A stretch of 45,297 nt of DNA, taken from the NCBI GenBank assembly GCA_017609105.1, contig JAFCEQ010000009.1, positions 1-45,297 on the forward strand, given 5' to 3'. This DNA comes from Candidatus Parvarchaeota archaeon. GTDB taxonomy: Archaea; Nanobdellota; Nanobdellia; JAFCGN01. Made by a program: the position numbers and the translations under genes. This document shows, in pieces, positions 24,336-32,872 of the stretch. The notes below the pieces were generated by a model that did not search any database, was not told where the DNA came from, and saw only the letters and a program-made list of their open reading frames with translations. Within the stretch, counting starts at the first letter, position 1, and every line of letters begins with the position of its first letter.

Positions 24336-25559
24336 TTAAACTCTTTTCTTCCACTCATCTAATTCTTTATTGTCTTTAACAATATTCATTTTTGGAATTT
24401 CCGGCACTTTCACTTCATTTTTTGAATAAGGATATTCTTTATTCTCCTTGTATAAAAAATAAATTATTATTCCAAGCACTATTAATGACATGATTAATAT
24501 GGTTCCGTAAAACCATTTTGTTTTTGTCATGTTTATGAAAGCGCCTGTTATCTTATTCGCATCTCTTACTTTAACATTTAATACTCCTGAAATAAGTGCG
24601 TTATCGCTTCTCTCACTAAATAATTCGTATTTTAATAAGTGAGTTCCAAGAACTTGAGGTGTTAATTCAAAATATATGTTTGCTTCTTCTCCTGGATTTA
24701 ATAAGAATTCTTTTGTTAAAACATAATCTTGGTTGAGCAAGGTTGGTTCTTCAAACCATGAATCAGGCAAAGTAAGTTTAAGAACATAGTTTTCAATGAA
24801 CTCATTATTATTTTTTATATAAAAAGAAGGTGTTAGTGTTTTGCTTAAACCAATATTTTCACTTGTTGTGCTGTGAAACACTATTTCATTGTTTGTTCTG
24901 TGATAAATTCCTAAACTTGAACTTATGTTTTCGCAATTCCAATTATATGTTGAGCATGCTTTTAACTTGAATTCATAAACTCCGTCTTTTAATTCTTCTG
25001 GTATTTTCACGGATAAAACCATTTTTTTTGTTTCCATTGGTTCAACATCTATGTAATCCTTTGGGAGATTGTATACTTGTATGTTATAATCTTCAAGAAT
25101 TATTCTTTCTTTTTCACTTCCAATATTTGTTATGCTCAAATTGTAATTAATTATTTCTCCTGGTATTGCAGTTTGTTCTAAGGGTTCTAAATTTAAAATA
25201 AATTGTCTGAGCAAGGGTTTTACAATTATTGCAATGCTTTTTTGAAGCGTTGTGCTTTTATCATCGCTTAAGTAAACATTTAAATTATAATTTCCTTCTT
25301 TTTCAGGAACTCTTACATAAAAAGTATATGTTTTTTCTCCTCCAATTGTTTTAATTAATTCTGATTTATACTTTTTGAAATTTATTTCTAATTCAGGAAA
25401 AAAATATTTTTCTTCATTTGAAAAAACAGATACATTAATTTTAGCTAAATCTCCTGGTTCATAAATTTCTTTATCAAGATTAATGCTCGTAATTATTGTG
25501 CTCGCCTTAACTAATGAAAAAGAAATTAAAATTAAGAAAACCAATGATAGTTTTTTCAT
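24336..25559 (-). CDS. Cell-surface protein with NEW3/CARDB-like repeats
   Basis: An N-terminal signal peptide (residues 1-19) is followed by about 330 residues of beta-sandwich modules. Typical phrases are LDKEIYEPGDLAKINVSVF, PGEIINYNLSITNIGSEKER and LLNPGEEANIYFELTPQ, as in NPCBM-associated NEW3 and CARDB domains of archaeal surface proteins. A membrane helix at about 352-372 and a cytoplasmic tail (YPYSKNEVKVPEIP) anchor it. The topology is that of a type I envelope protein. The next genes upstream (flavoprotein) and downstream (endA) give no functional hint. Confidence 0.75.
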   Translation of the reverse strand: MKKLSLVFLILISFSLVKASTIITSINLDKEIYEPGDLAKINVSVFSNEEKYFFPELEINFKKYKSELIKTIGGEKTYTFYVRVPEKEGNYNLNVYLSDDKSTTLQKSIAIIVKPLLRQFILNLEPLEQTAIPGEIINYNLSITNIGSEKERIILEDYNIQVYNLPKDYIDVEPMETKKMVLSVKIPEELKDGVYEFKLKACSTYNWNCENISSSLGIYHRTNNEIVFHSTTSENIGLSKTLTPSFYIKNNNEFIENYVLKLTLPDSWFEEPTLLNQDYVLTKEFLLNPGEEANIYFELTPQVLGTHLLKYELFSERSDNALISGVLNVKVRDANKITGAFINMTKTKWFYGTILIMSLIVLGIIIYFLYKENKEYPYSKNEVKVPEIPKMNIVKDNKELDEWKKRV

Positions 25560-25642
25560 AAATATTAATCCAATAAACTCTCTTTTTAAATATTACTTTA
25601 TGAAAAAGCATATTTTTTAAGAATAAGTTTTTTTAGTTTATT

Positions 25643-26755
25643 TCACTTGATTTTAAGATTTTTTAATAAAAATCTGAATTTCAATTTCTTGTTTAAGAAT
25701 GCTTTGTGAAAGAGTTCTTGAAGCATGAAATCATAGTTCTTCATTTCTAATGTTTTCTCATCTTGCATTGTTTTTTTTATTTCATTAAAAATTATTTCAT
25801 AATCCTTATTATTCATGTTCATTAAGTCAGCTCTTAGTTTATGCAGGATTCTAAGATTTAAAAGATAGTTTTCTTTTAAAGGAATCTCATAATTTTCTCT
25901 TAAGAATTCAGAGCTAAACTCTTCTTCTTCATACGCTTTTTTTATTGCAGACATAATTATTTCAGAGGATTTTAAAGAAATGCTCATAGAAGAACCTGTT
26001 AATGGATTATAAAAGCCTCCTGCTTCTCCTAAGTAAATAATTCTGTTTCTTGATAAAATGCTTGGTTGTTCAAGAGGAACTTTAAAAACATATTTTTTTA
26101 AAGGATTTACATCAAAATAATTAAGGAATTCATTGAATTTCTCGTCATCAGCTTTTCTTGTGAAATATCCTATGCATGCTTTATTATCATTTAATGGGAT
26201 TATCCACGCGTATGGAATTTCTGTTAAATCTTTATCAAAAAAATAAGTGATGTAATCCCTGTTTTCATTAAAAGTGCAGATTGCTTGTTGTATTTCAAGC
26301 TTGTTTTCTGTTTCATTTAATTTATCAAAAATAATTAAATCTGTTGAAAATTTTATTTCATTTGTTTTACCGTATGCTTTGTCTGCAATAACATATTTTT
26401 TTATTTTATTTCCGAAATAATATGTTGCTCCTTTTTCTTCAGCCAATTTTTGGTAAATATTATTAAGCTTGTTTTCATCAATAACGCATAATGGTTTTGA
26501 GAGTTTGAGATTTAATTCTTTTTTTCCTAAAAAAATTTTGAATTTCTGAATCTTTTTTATAGTTATTGAATCCATCTTCTCTTTTCCTATGAAATCTTGA
26601 AAAGAAGAATCCAAGAGAGAAATTTTGAAATCTTTTTCAATGTTTTCTTTTGGGTGTATAATCATTGGTGAAAAACCGGCACGCGCTAATTGGAATGCAA
26701 GATAATTTGTTATAAAATTATCACCAACAAGCACAGGGTTTTTAGCATTCTCCAT
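25643..26755 (-). CDS. FAD-dependent oxidoreductase, geranylgeranyl reductase/lycopene cyclase-like
   Basis: The fold is suggested by the C-terminal FAD motif YLGEAGGFYNPLTGSSMSIS, typical of the geranylgeranyl reductase/flavin monooxygenase group, and by the middle motif IPYAWIIPLNDNKACIGYF. The N-terminal dinucleotide motif is degenerate: PVLVGDNFITNYLAFQLARAG lacks the usual GxGxxG glycines. Family members reduce isoprenoid chains of archaeal lipids, so a lipid role is possible, but FAD binding by the N terminus would have to be checked. The length of 370 aa is close to the family. TGA stop. Confidence 0.6.
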   Translation of the reverse strand: MENAKNPVLVGDNFITNYLAFQLARAGFSPMIIHPKENIEKDFKISLLDSSFQDFIGKEKMDSITIKKIQKFKIFLGKKELNLKLSKPLCVIDENKLNNIYQKLAEEKGATYYFGNKIKKYVIADKAYGKTNEIKFSTDLIIFDKLNETENKLEIQQAICTFNENRDYITYFFDKDLTEIPYAWIIPLNDNKACIGYFTRKADDEKFNEFLNYFDVNPLKKYVFKVPLEQPSILSRNRIIYLGEAGGFYNPLTGSSMSISLKSSEIIMSAIKKAYEEEEFSSEFLRENYEIPLKENYLLNLRILHKLRADLMNMNNKDYEIIFNEIKKTMQDEKTLEMKNYDFMLQELFHKAFLNKKLKFRFLLKNLKIK

Positions 26756-26871
26756 GTATTGTAGTGTTTTGTGCTTATTTAAATAATTTATTAATGTTTA
26801 TTTCAATATCTCTTGAATATAGTTTTTTTTAATAATTATTAAAGAATTTATAAAAAATTTTTTTAGAAAAC

Positions 26872-27090
26872 TTAATACAAATTATTTTTGAGTAAGCTTT
26901 CAATTACTTCATACGCTTTTTCAACATTCAAGTTATCAATGTTCTCTGCAAACCTTGAGAGTTTGTATAAGTATTCAGGGTGTTTGCGAATAACCCACCC
27001 GTATTCAGCAAGATTTATTTTATTATAAGCATAAAGCATTGATAAAACTTTTTTTCCTAATTCTGCTTGTTTTTCAAATTTTTCTTCCAT
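26872..27090 (-). CDS. Hypothetical small helical protein, 72 aa
   Basis: I do not recognise a family. Four short helices are likely, with a conserved-looking aromatic patch (NLAEYGWVIRKHPEYLYKLSRF), which suggests a small globular protein. There is no signal peptide or membrane helix. It stands alone upstream of the flavoprotein, divergent from tRNA-Lys, with an AT-rich leader and no clear Shine-Dalgarno motif. Confidence 0.55.
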   Translation of the reverse strand: MEEKFEKQAELGKKVLSMLYAYNKINLAEYGWVIRKHPEYLYKLSRFAENIDNLNVEKAYEVIESLLKNNLY

Positions 27091-27191
27091 AATTTTTTCT
27101 TTAATGATGAAACATTATAAATTCTTTTCGCAAAAACATGAATTATTTTTAATAAATTTTTTTAAAATTTTTCAGAAGATTTTAATAAAAA

Positions 27192-27202
27192 ATCTTATAA
27201 AT
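27192..27202 (+). promoter_or_regulatory. TATA element of tRNA-Lys
   Basis: TCTTATAAATA is centred about 28 bp upstream of the tRNA 5' end, a good match to the archaeal TATA box. Confidence 0.6.
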
Positions 27203-27224
27203 AGGAAAATAAAAACTTTTTAAC

Positions 27225-27299
27225 GGGCCGTTAGCTCAGCCTGGTCAGAGCATCTGGCTCTTAACCAGAGGGTCGGGGGTTCAAATCCCTCACGGCCCA
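27225..27299 (+). tRNA. tRNA-Lys (CTT)
   Basis: The acceptor GGGCCGT pairs with ACGGCCC, the anticodon loop CTCTTAA is on a five-pair TCTGG/CCAGA stem, and the T arm is GGGGG-TTCAAAT-CCCTC. The discriminator is A and CCA is not encoded. T runs downstream (27311-27317) may terminate transcription. Confidence 0.95.
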
Positions 27300-27329
27300 C
27301 TCACTAACACTTTTTTTACACTAATACTT

Positions 27330-27341
27330 TTTTTATATAAT
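27330..27341 (+). promoter_or_regulatory. TATA element of the amber-containing gene
   Basis: TTTTTATATAAT lies about 42 bp before the ATG at 27379, which would give a short 5' leader of about 15 nt. It supports transcription of the full frame, including the part before the TAG. Confidence 0.45.
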
Positions 27342-27378
27342 AATTTTTAAAAACAGTGTTTAATGTATTAATTATAAT

Positions 27379-28437
27379 ATGAAATTTGAGCGTGTTCTTT
27401 ATACTCATGAAGCTTATCCTTCTGGTCGGATTTTTCCAACAATATTATTAAAAATCCCTGATAAACATTATTGTAATGACGAGTCTTTTCGTAATAAGTT
27501 TTAGTTTTCTGCGAGGTTGCATTCTAAGGAGTATAAGAGGTTCTTGTTAAAGTACTTGCGTGATAAAGAGTTAGTTCCTAATGGTCTTGATTCCTTGCAA
27601 AAAAGTGTTGTGCGCAAGGCAGTAAGTAATGAGGTTGGTTTGTATGTTAGGACTTTTAATCATATTCAAAGGAGTTATAGTGGTAAGAAAGATTATATTG
27701 ATAGATTTAAAAGTTCTTTGTGGGGTTTTGATAGTGAGTATGTTAATAGTTATTCTAAAAGGAAGCGTCCTTTTGTTTTAAATAAGTGTTTTTATTTTTG
27801 TCCTCCTTCAGTTCCATTCATGTTAAATAACTTGGAACGCGTTAATGAGAGGAATAAGGACGCGTTATTATGGGGTTTGAGGAATGATTGTTCAACAACT
27901 TATTTCGTGGACTTATTTCTTAATGAGGAAGCGGATTTTTCCATGATGAAGTTTAATAGGAAGGGTTTGCGTGTTAGGGATGGCAATAATAATCTTTTTT
28001 TGTTTTGGGATAAAGAGAGGGATTCTTTTTATTATGAGAATAATATTAATTTAAGCGGTAGTGATTATTCTCTTCGTATTGACTTATTCCCTTTTTATGA
28101 ATTGCTTAATAAGGGCGAGTTAGGCATTCATTACGAATTAATGAATAAGAATTCTAATGAGCCTTTATTATACAACGAGTTCTTATTAAATAGTGTTGAT
28201 GGAAAATCTTGTTTAAGAGAATTTCCTGTTGCAGAAAAGAAAGGTTCATTGTTTGATGCTTCTGATATTGTTAAAATGTTTGATATTAATAAGGTAGAAA
28301 TAGTGTATAAGAATATTAATGAAATTATGTCTGATTTAGAAGCCTGTTTTTTTAATGGATTAAATGACTTAATCACTACTAATAATATTAGTGATTTAGT
28401 AATGGAAAGAGTTCGCAAAGATTTATTTCTTGATTAA
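27379..28437 (+). CDS. Unknown protein with an in-frame amber codon (UAG at codon 42)
   Basis: From the ATG at 27379 the frame runs 41 codons (ending CNDESFRNKF), meets TAG at 27502-27504, and continues in the same frame for 310 more codons (FSARLHSKEYKRF onwards) to a TAA. The downstream part has only a TTG at 27517 as early start, without a spaced Shine-Dalgarno motif, whereas the ATG has a TATA element 40 bp upstream. I recognise no domain; the protein is soluble, Asn/Lys/Phe-rich, with two cysteines at CFYFC. Explanations are a nonsense mutation, an assembly error or amber readthrough. No TAG ends any gene in this window. Confidence 0.6.
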
Positions 28438-28530
28438 GTTTTTTTTAGTAATTCATCATTTTAATAATTCCTTGTATTAACCTTTTTTTTAATAAAAATA
28501 TTTAAACAAGTAATTATTCTTTTTTTACTC

Positions 28531-28929
28531 ATGGCAATAAGGAATTACACAATTGATGATTTAGATTTCATAAAAAAAATAATGAAGAAAAAACTGGGCT
28601 TTAATGATAATATTATTAATTCTCACATGCAAGGAATTAATTTTAATGATAAGATTTGGATAGAAGAATCCCCTGATTTCATGGGTTTTATTTGGTGCAA
28701 GCTTAGAGGGGATAAATTATTTTTGAAAATAATTTATTCAGAAAGCACGCTTGAAACAGTAAAAAATCTTTTGCTTTATGCTGAAAATTTTTGCAGAGTG
28801 AATAATGTTCATCATGTTTATGCTGGTGAAACCCCAATAATTGAAAAGTATGAGACCTTGTTTTTAGAATTAGGGTATGAGATTTTAAGAGATCCTTTAA
28901 TGGGAAGAGTTTTTCATAAAGCATTATAA
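28531..28929 (+). CDS. GNAT-like acetyltransferase, divergent
   Basis: The start IRNYTIDDLDFIKKIMKKKLGF resembles the first strand and helix of GNAT N-acetyltransferases, the middle contains a beta stretch followed by a helix, and the end IEKYETLFLELGYEI...GRVFHKAL resembles the C-terminal GNAT strands. The classical acetyl-CoA loop R/QxxGxG/A is not recognisable, so activity is uncertain. At 132 aa it is slightly short. It lies between the amber gene and apgM, on the plus strand; about 93 bp of AT-rich DNA separate it from the former. Confidence 0.5.
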   Translation: MAIRNYTIDDLDFIKKIMKKKLGFNDNIINSHMQGINFNDKIWIEESPDFMGFIWCKLRGDKLFLKIIYSESTLETVKNLLLYAENFCRVNNVHHVYAGETPIIEKYETLFLELGYEILRDPLMGRVFHKAL

Positions 28930-29003
28930 GTTTTTTTATTGAGCATTTTTTTTAATGAATTAAAACTCAAATTATTTAATTATAAAAACTTTAATTAATT
29001 AGT

Positions 29004-30251
29004 ATGAAAAAAAAGCTTGTTTTCATAATTATTGATGGAATGGCAGATGTTAAAATAAAAGCTCTTGGAGGTAAAACTCCTTTAGAATTTGCTGAAACAA
29101 GCGGGATGGATTTATTAGCAAGGCATGGTTTAAGTTCTAAAATTTATACTGTGAATAAAGGGTTCATGCCTGAAAGTGATGTTGCTAATCTCTGCCTTCT
29201 CGGGTATGATTTAAAAAATCATGAGGGAAGAGCTTCTTTTGAAGCAAGAGGCATGGGTGTGAGATTAAAAAAAAATCAAGTGGCTTTCAGAGCGAATTTC
29301 GTGAAATTAAATGAGAAGCAAGAAATTGAGAATGTCAGGGGTTATCGTTTGCCAACCACTCTTAATAAAAGATTGTGTAAAAAGTTAAGCATGAGAATTC
29401 AAGGAGTTAAAATACAAGTGATACCTGGTGAGAGTTATAGAGCACTTGTTATATTAACTGGTAAGCATTTAAGCGCGAATGTTACGAACACTCATCCTTT
29501 TTATAAAAAAGTAAGAGGCACGAGGTATAGTATGGCAATGCCTTCAAAAAAGCATTGTAGGATAAACTTGTGTGAAGCATTAAGTCCTGATGCTGTTTTA
29601 ACAGCGTATGTTATTAATCAATTCACTGAGAAGAGTAATAAAATATTGAAGGAATTAAATAATCCTGTTGTGAATGCTATTGTTTTAAGGGATGCAAGCA
29701 AGCAGGATAAGATTCCTGTTCTTTTTTCAAAAAAATATGGTTTGCGAATGCTTACAATAACTGAAAGGTTTCTTGAGAAAGGGTTAAGCAAGTTTTTAGG
29801 AATAAAAACCTTGGATTCGTTGAAAACAAAAGCGAGAACATTAGAATCTGATTGTAAGCGAAAATTACGTTTTTTCTTCAAGAATTATAATAAGTATGAT
29901 GGGTTTTATATTTTCCTTAAAGGCCCTGATGAACCATCTCATGATAAGAATCCTTCTCTTAAAGCAAGAATGATTGAAATAATAGATGAAAATCTTGTGC
30001 TTCCATTAATTGAAAAATTAAGCAAGAAAGGTTTACTTAAAAACACGATTATTTGCGTAACAACCGATCATACAACAAGCAGTGTTATTGGAGCTCATAC
30101 TGACGCTCCGGTTCCTGTTGTTGTTTTTGACGGCAAGCACGATGATAATGTTAAAGCATTTAATGAAACTGCTTGCAAAAAAGGAAAATTGCCTGTGAAA
30201 TTCGGCAAAGAATTAATGCCTTATCTTGTGAAAATAATGAATGAAAAATAA
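29004..30251 (+). CDS. apgM: 2,3-bisphosphoglycerate-independent phosphoglycerate mutase, archaeal type
   Basis: The enzyme interconverts 3- and 2-phosphoglycerate in glycolysis and gluconeogenesis. It belongs to the alkaline phosphatase superfamily: the metal ligands in IIID11-GMAD, the catalytic serine in PES58-DVANL, and later GPDEPSHD and TTDHTT, all as in archaeal ApgM. The length (415 aa) is typical. The ATG is preceded by a TTTAATTATAAAAAC stretch with no Shine-Dalgarno motif, which suggests leaderless translation. It is the only central glycolytic enzyme in the window. Confidence 0.95.
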   Translation: MKKKLVFIIIDGMADVKIKALGGKTPLEFAETSGMDLLARHGLSSKIYTVNKGFMPESDVANLCLLGYDLKNHEGRASFEARGMGVRLKKNQVAFRANFVKLNEKQEIENVRGYRLPTTLNKRLCKKLSMRIQGVKIQVIPGESYRALVILTGKHLSANVTNTHPFYKKVRGTRYSMAMPSKKHCRINLCEALSPDAVLTAYVINQFTEKSNKILKELNNPVVNAIVLRDASKQDKIPVLFSKKYGLRMLTITERFLEKGLSKFLGIKTLDSLKTKARTLESDCKRKLRFFFKNYNKYDGFYIFLKGPDEPSHDKNPSLKARMIEIIDENLVLPLIEKLSKKGLLKNTIICVTTDHTTSSVIGAHTDAPVPVVVFDGKHDDNVKAFNETACKKGKLPVKFGKELMPYLVKIMNEK

Positions 30252-30370
30252 TAAATGATTTAATTCATTAAAAACAAGTTTACTAATTTTTTTTAGGAAA
30301 AGTTAATCCTGAATAATCTTTTTAAAAATAACTAAAAAATTAAAGAATGTAAAATAAAAAAATAAAAGTT

Positions 30371-30673
30371 TTATCCGAATAATCCGCTTAATCCGCTTGC
30401 TGCTTCTTCAGTGCTAATTTCTTTTTCTTCTTCTTTCTTTTCTTCTTGTGGTGCTGCTTGTGCTGTTTCTGCGCTTACAGGAGCTGCTGATGCAACTGGG
30501 ATTGCTTTGTTGATTGCTTCTTCTATATTGACATTACTAAGAGCTGCAACAAGTGCTTTTACTCTTGCATCATCTGCTTGCAATCCTGCTGCTGTCATTA
30601 CTTTTTTCACGTTTTCTTCATTAATTTCTTTATTTGCTTTGTGCAGCAATAATGCGGCATAAATATATTCCAT
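30371..30673 (-). CDS. rpl12: 50S ribosomal protein P1 (archaeal L12)
   Basis: P1 is the flexible stalk protein that recruits translational GTPases. The dimerisation part [20 protein letters not shown], an Ala-rich hinge, and the acidic tail ending in SGLSGLFG (the factor-binding peptide) are all seen. The start is the ATG at 30673, since a GGAGGT motif precedes it; an in-frame TTG lies inside that motif. It is the last gene of the L11-L1-P0-P1 operon. Confidence 0.96.
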   Translation of the reverse strand: MEYIYAALLLHKANKEINEENVKKVMTAAGLQADDARVKALVAALSNVNIEEAINKAIPVASAAPVSAETAQAAPQEEKKEEEKEISTEEAASGLSGLFG

Positions 30674-30733
30674 TTTTTTTACCTCCAATTTTTCTGTTTA
30701 AAGCAATGAATTGCTTTTCAGCATGAGTTTTTA

Positions 30734-31594
30734 TCACTTCTCATCCATTTTTGCTTTTAAGATTTTTGCTTGTGATTCTCCTAAAAGCAATAAGTCCTGA
30801 GTGTTCTCTGAAGTAAGTATTCTTGCATTAAACGCTAAATTATTCGCGTCATTATGTGCTTTTGTTAATAATAATTCTGTTGTTTCTTTAATTAAAATAC
30901 CATTATTGAATGCAAGATTAATTCCTTGAGCATACGCTTTTGCAATGTTATTAATGTATTCTTCAATATCAATGTGTAATTGTTCAGCAAGATAAATTCT
31001 TCCTTCTTCACTCACTGCTTTTAATGTTAAGCCAATACGCATTGGTTTCTTGTCAAGTTTTTTCATTATCTTGGCTTTTGTTTCATCAATCACTTCTCCT
31101 TTTTTCACAATTGTTGTGTCTTTTAAAATTGATAATTTTCCATTCTCTACTTTTGTTTTAATGCCTGCCATTGCGAATTCACCGATCATCGGACCTGGCG
31201 TGAATTGCGTTGGGCCTGCCTTTATTACAACATCTTCTGGAGAAACTTCTCCTGGTTTTGCAAAAGCAGGAACTTGATTTTTTTCAATTAACATGTTAAG
31301 TTTAAACGCGTCAAGATTAGTTAATAAAAGAGCAGGTATTTCATTTACGTGTTCTGAGAGTTTAGATAATTCTCCGCCCGCATTATTTAATGCTCTCTTT
31401 AAAATTGTTTTTTTGGAAACAATTATTTTTGCTTTTCCAATTAATGATTTTCTTATGCTTTGGTATTGACTTGAAGGCAGTGATTTCAGGGTTAGAACTC
31501 CAATAACAGGGTATTTTTTGATTTCTTCCATTACTTCTTTTACTTTGTCTATTTTCCATTGAGGAATTCTCTCTGCTTTTTTATCCTTATTCAT
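30734..31594 (-). CDS. rpl10: 50S ribosomal protein P0 (uL10), lacking the acidic tail
   Basis: P0 anchors the stalk to 23S rRNA and carries P1 dimers. The rRNA-binding domain (from RIPQWKIDKVKEVMEEI), the inserted domain (PTQFTPGPMIGEFAMAGIKT) and a C-terminal helical spine are present. The protein ends at ILKAKMDEK after 286 residues. Most archaeal and eukaryotic P0 proteins continue through an Ala/Glu hinge to a GLGALFG-type peptide, which is absent here; only P1 has that peptide. The ATG overlaps the stop of L1 in ATGA, so translation is coupled. TGA stop. Confidence 0.93.
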   Translation of the reverse strand: MNKDKKAERIPQWKIDKVKEVMEEIKKYPVIGVLTLKSLPSSQYQSIRKSLIGKAKIIVSKKTILKRALNNAGGELSKLSEHVNEIPALLLTNLDAFKLNMLIEKNQVPAFAKPGEVSPEDVVIKAGPTQFTPGPMIGEFAMAGIKTKVENGKLSILKDTTIVKKGEVIDETKAKIMKKLDKKPMRIGLTLKAVSEEGRIYLAEQLHIDIEEYINNIAKAYAQGINLAFNNGILIKETTELLLTKAHNDANNLAFNARILTSENTQDLLLLGESQAKILKAKMDEK

Positions 31595-32262
31595 TCTTCC
31601 CTCACCTTCACTGGCTTGCTCATCGTGAATTTAACATATACTGCTCTTATTTGATTCTTCCCACCAGGCAATGCGTGTTCAACAGCATTATAAACAGAGA
31701 GAACGTTTTCCGCTAATTCTTCATCAGGCATGTCTTCTGTTCCTAATTTTAAATTAATAACAGGTGCTTTTGATTGAGAAATAATAATTGTTTTATTCAA
31801 TTTTTTAACAAGCGCTTCTAATTTTGCTGTTGGCGGCACAATAAGTCCTGCTTTTGGATTAGGCATTTTTCTTTTACTTCCTAAGAATTTACCAAAAGTT
31901 AAGGCAATATCCGCCATAATATTTGCTTGAGCAATAAAGAAATCATATGTTCTTGCTAACTTCCTTGTTTTTCTTGGATTTGATTTATATTCTCCAAAAT
32001 CTTTTTTTTCTATAACGAGAGAACAATGTTTTTTTGCTTCTCCTACTAATTCTTTATCAACTAATGCGCAAATTTTCAAATCCTTTGTTTTTGGATGAGG
32101 TAATTGCACTATTAAGTCAATCTTGTTCTCAGGTTTTTTAAAATTAATTCCTTTTAATGCAATAGATAAATCAAAAGATTGTAGAAAAGCTCTTTTCTTC
32201 TTCCTATTCTTTTCTTCTTCCCTAAGTTTAGTAATTGCTTTTATAACATCGGATTTTTTCAT
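31591..32262 (-). CDS. rpl1: 50S ribosomal protein uL1
   Basis: L1 forms the mobile stalk that guides E-site tRNA. The family motifs LIVQLPHPKTKDLKICAL and KFLGSKRKMPNPKAGLIVPP are present, and the length (223 aa) is normal. A GGAGG Shine-Dalgarno motif lies 10 bases upstream, just after a small hairpin CTGC-TTAG-GCAG in the 53-bp spacer behind L11. In several archaea L1 represses this operon by binding its own mRNA; I see no convincing copy of the 23S site. It overlaps P0 by 4 bp. Confidence 0.95.
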   Translation of the reverse strand: MKKSDVIKAITKLREEEKNRKKKRAFLQSFDLSIALKGINFKKPENKIDLIVQLPHPKTKDLKICALVDKELVGEAKKHCSLVIEKKDFGEYKSNPRKTRKLARTYDFFIAQANIMADIALTFGKFLGSKRKMPNPKAGLIVPPTAKLEALVKKLNKTIIISQSKAPVINLKLGTEDMPDEELAENVLSVYNAVEHALPGGKNQIRAVYVKFTMSKPVKVREE

Positions 32263-32315
32263 TTTTTAACAATCCTCCTGCCTAAGCAGTAATTTTTTAC
32301 AAAAATATTTATTAT

Positions 32316-32804
32316 TTAAATATTATCTTTTAATTTTTCATCATATTCTCCAGCATCTACTTTTTTTATTACTTCTTTTGGATTCATTCCATCTACTGTA
32401 ATTCCCATTGAAACGCAAGTACCAAGAACTTCTTTAACTTGTGATTTTAACTTATAACTCGCCATATCATCTTTTTTTGCTCTTGCAACTTTAACTATTT
32501 TATCAAAACTTATGTCACCGATTATTTCTGTTTTTGGCGTCTTACTTCCTTTTTTAACATTTATTTCTTTTAAAAGCAATTGGCTTGCTGAAGGAGTGCC
32601 AACTTCTATTTTAAATTCTTTTGTTTCAGTATCAACTATGACTTTCACTGGCACTTGCATTCCTGAAAAATCTTTTGTTTTTTCATTTATTTTATTCACT
32701 ACATCCCCAATATTAATTTTTAGAGGACCTAATGTTGTTCCCATTTGAGCGCCAGCGCTTGCTTTCCCGCCTTCAACTATTAAATCTAAAGTCACACTTG
32801 ACAT
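32316..32804 (-). CDS. rpl11: 50S ribosomal protein uL11
   Basis: L11 binds the GTPase-associated centre of 23S rRNA. The N-terminal domain contains the VEGGKASAGAQMGTTLGPLK motif of archaeal L11, and the C-terminal rRNA-binding domain has VLGTCVSMGITVDGMNPKEV. The length is 162 aa. It leads the operon. A TATA element about 26 bp from its ATG and the absence of a Shine-Dalgarno motif suggest a leaderless mRNA, as for other first genes here. Confidence 0.95.
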   Translation of the reverse strand: MSSVTLDLIVEGGKASAGAQMGTTLGPLKINIGDVVNKINEKTKDFSGMQVPVKVIVDTETKEFKIEVGTPSASQLLLKEINVKKGSKTPKTEIIGDISFDKIVKVARAKKDDMASYKLKSQVKEVLGTCVSMGITVDGMNPKEVIKKVDAGEYDEKLKDNI

Positions 32805-32822
32805 GAAAAGAAATGATTAAGT

Positions 32823-32837
32823 AATTATTTAAAAACT
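32823..32837 (-). promoter_or_regulatory. TATA element of the L11-L1-P0-P1 operon
   Basis: On the minus strand TTTTTAAATAATTA is centred about 26 bp before the L11 ATG, so the transcript should begin at or next to the start codon. Confidence 0.5.
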
Positions 32838-32841
32838 TAAC

Positions 32842-32870
32842 GAAAAAAAATTTTTTTGTTAAAAAAAGAT
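32842..32870 (-). terminator. Probable terminator of tRNA-Trp
   Basis: Minus-strand T runs (7 and 8 Ts) follow the tRNA 3' end by a few bases, with a TTAAC/GTTAA inverted repeat around them. Oligo-T tracts terminate archaeal RNA polymerase. Confidence 0.4.
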
Positions 32871-32872
32871 TG

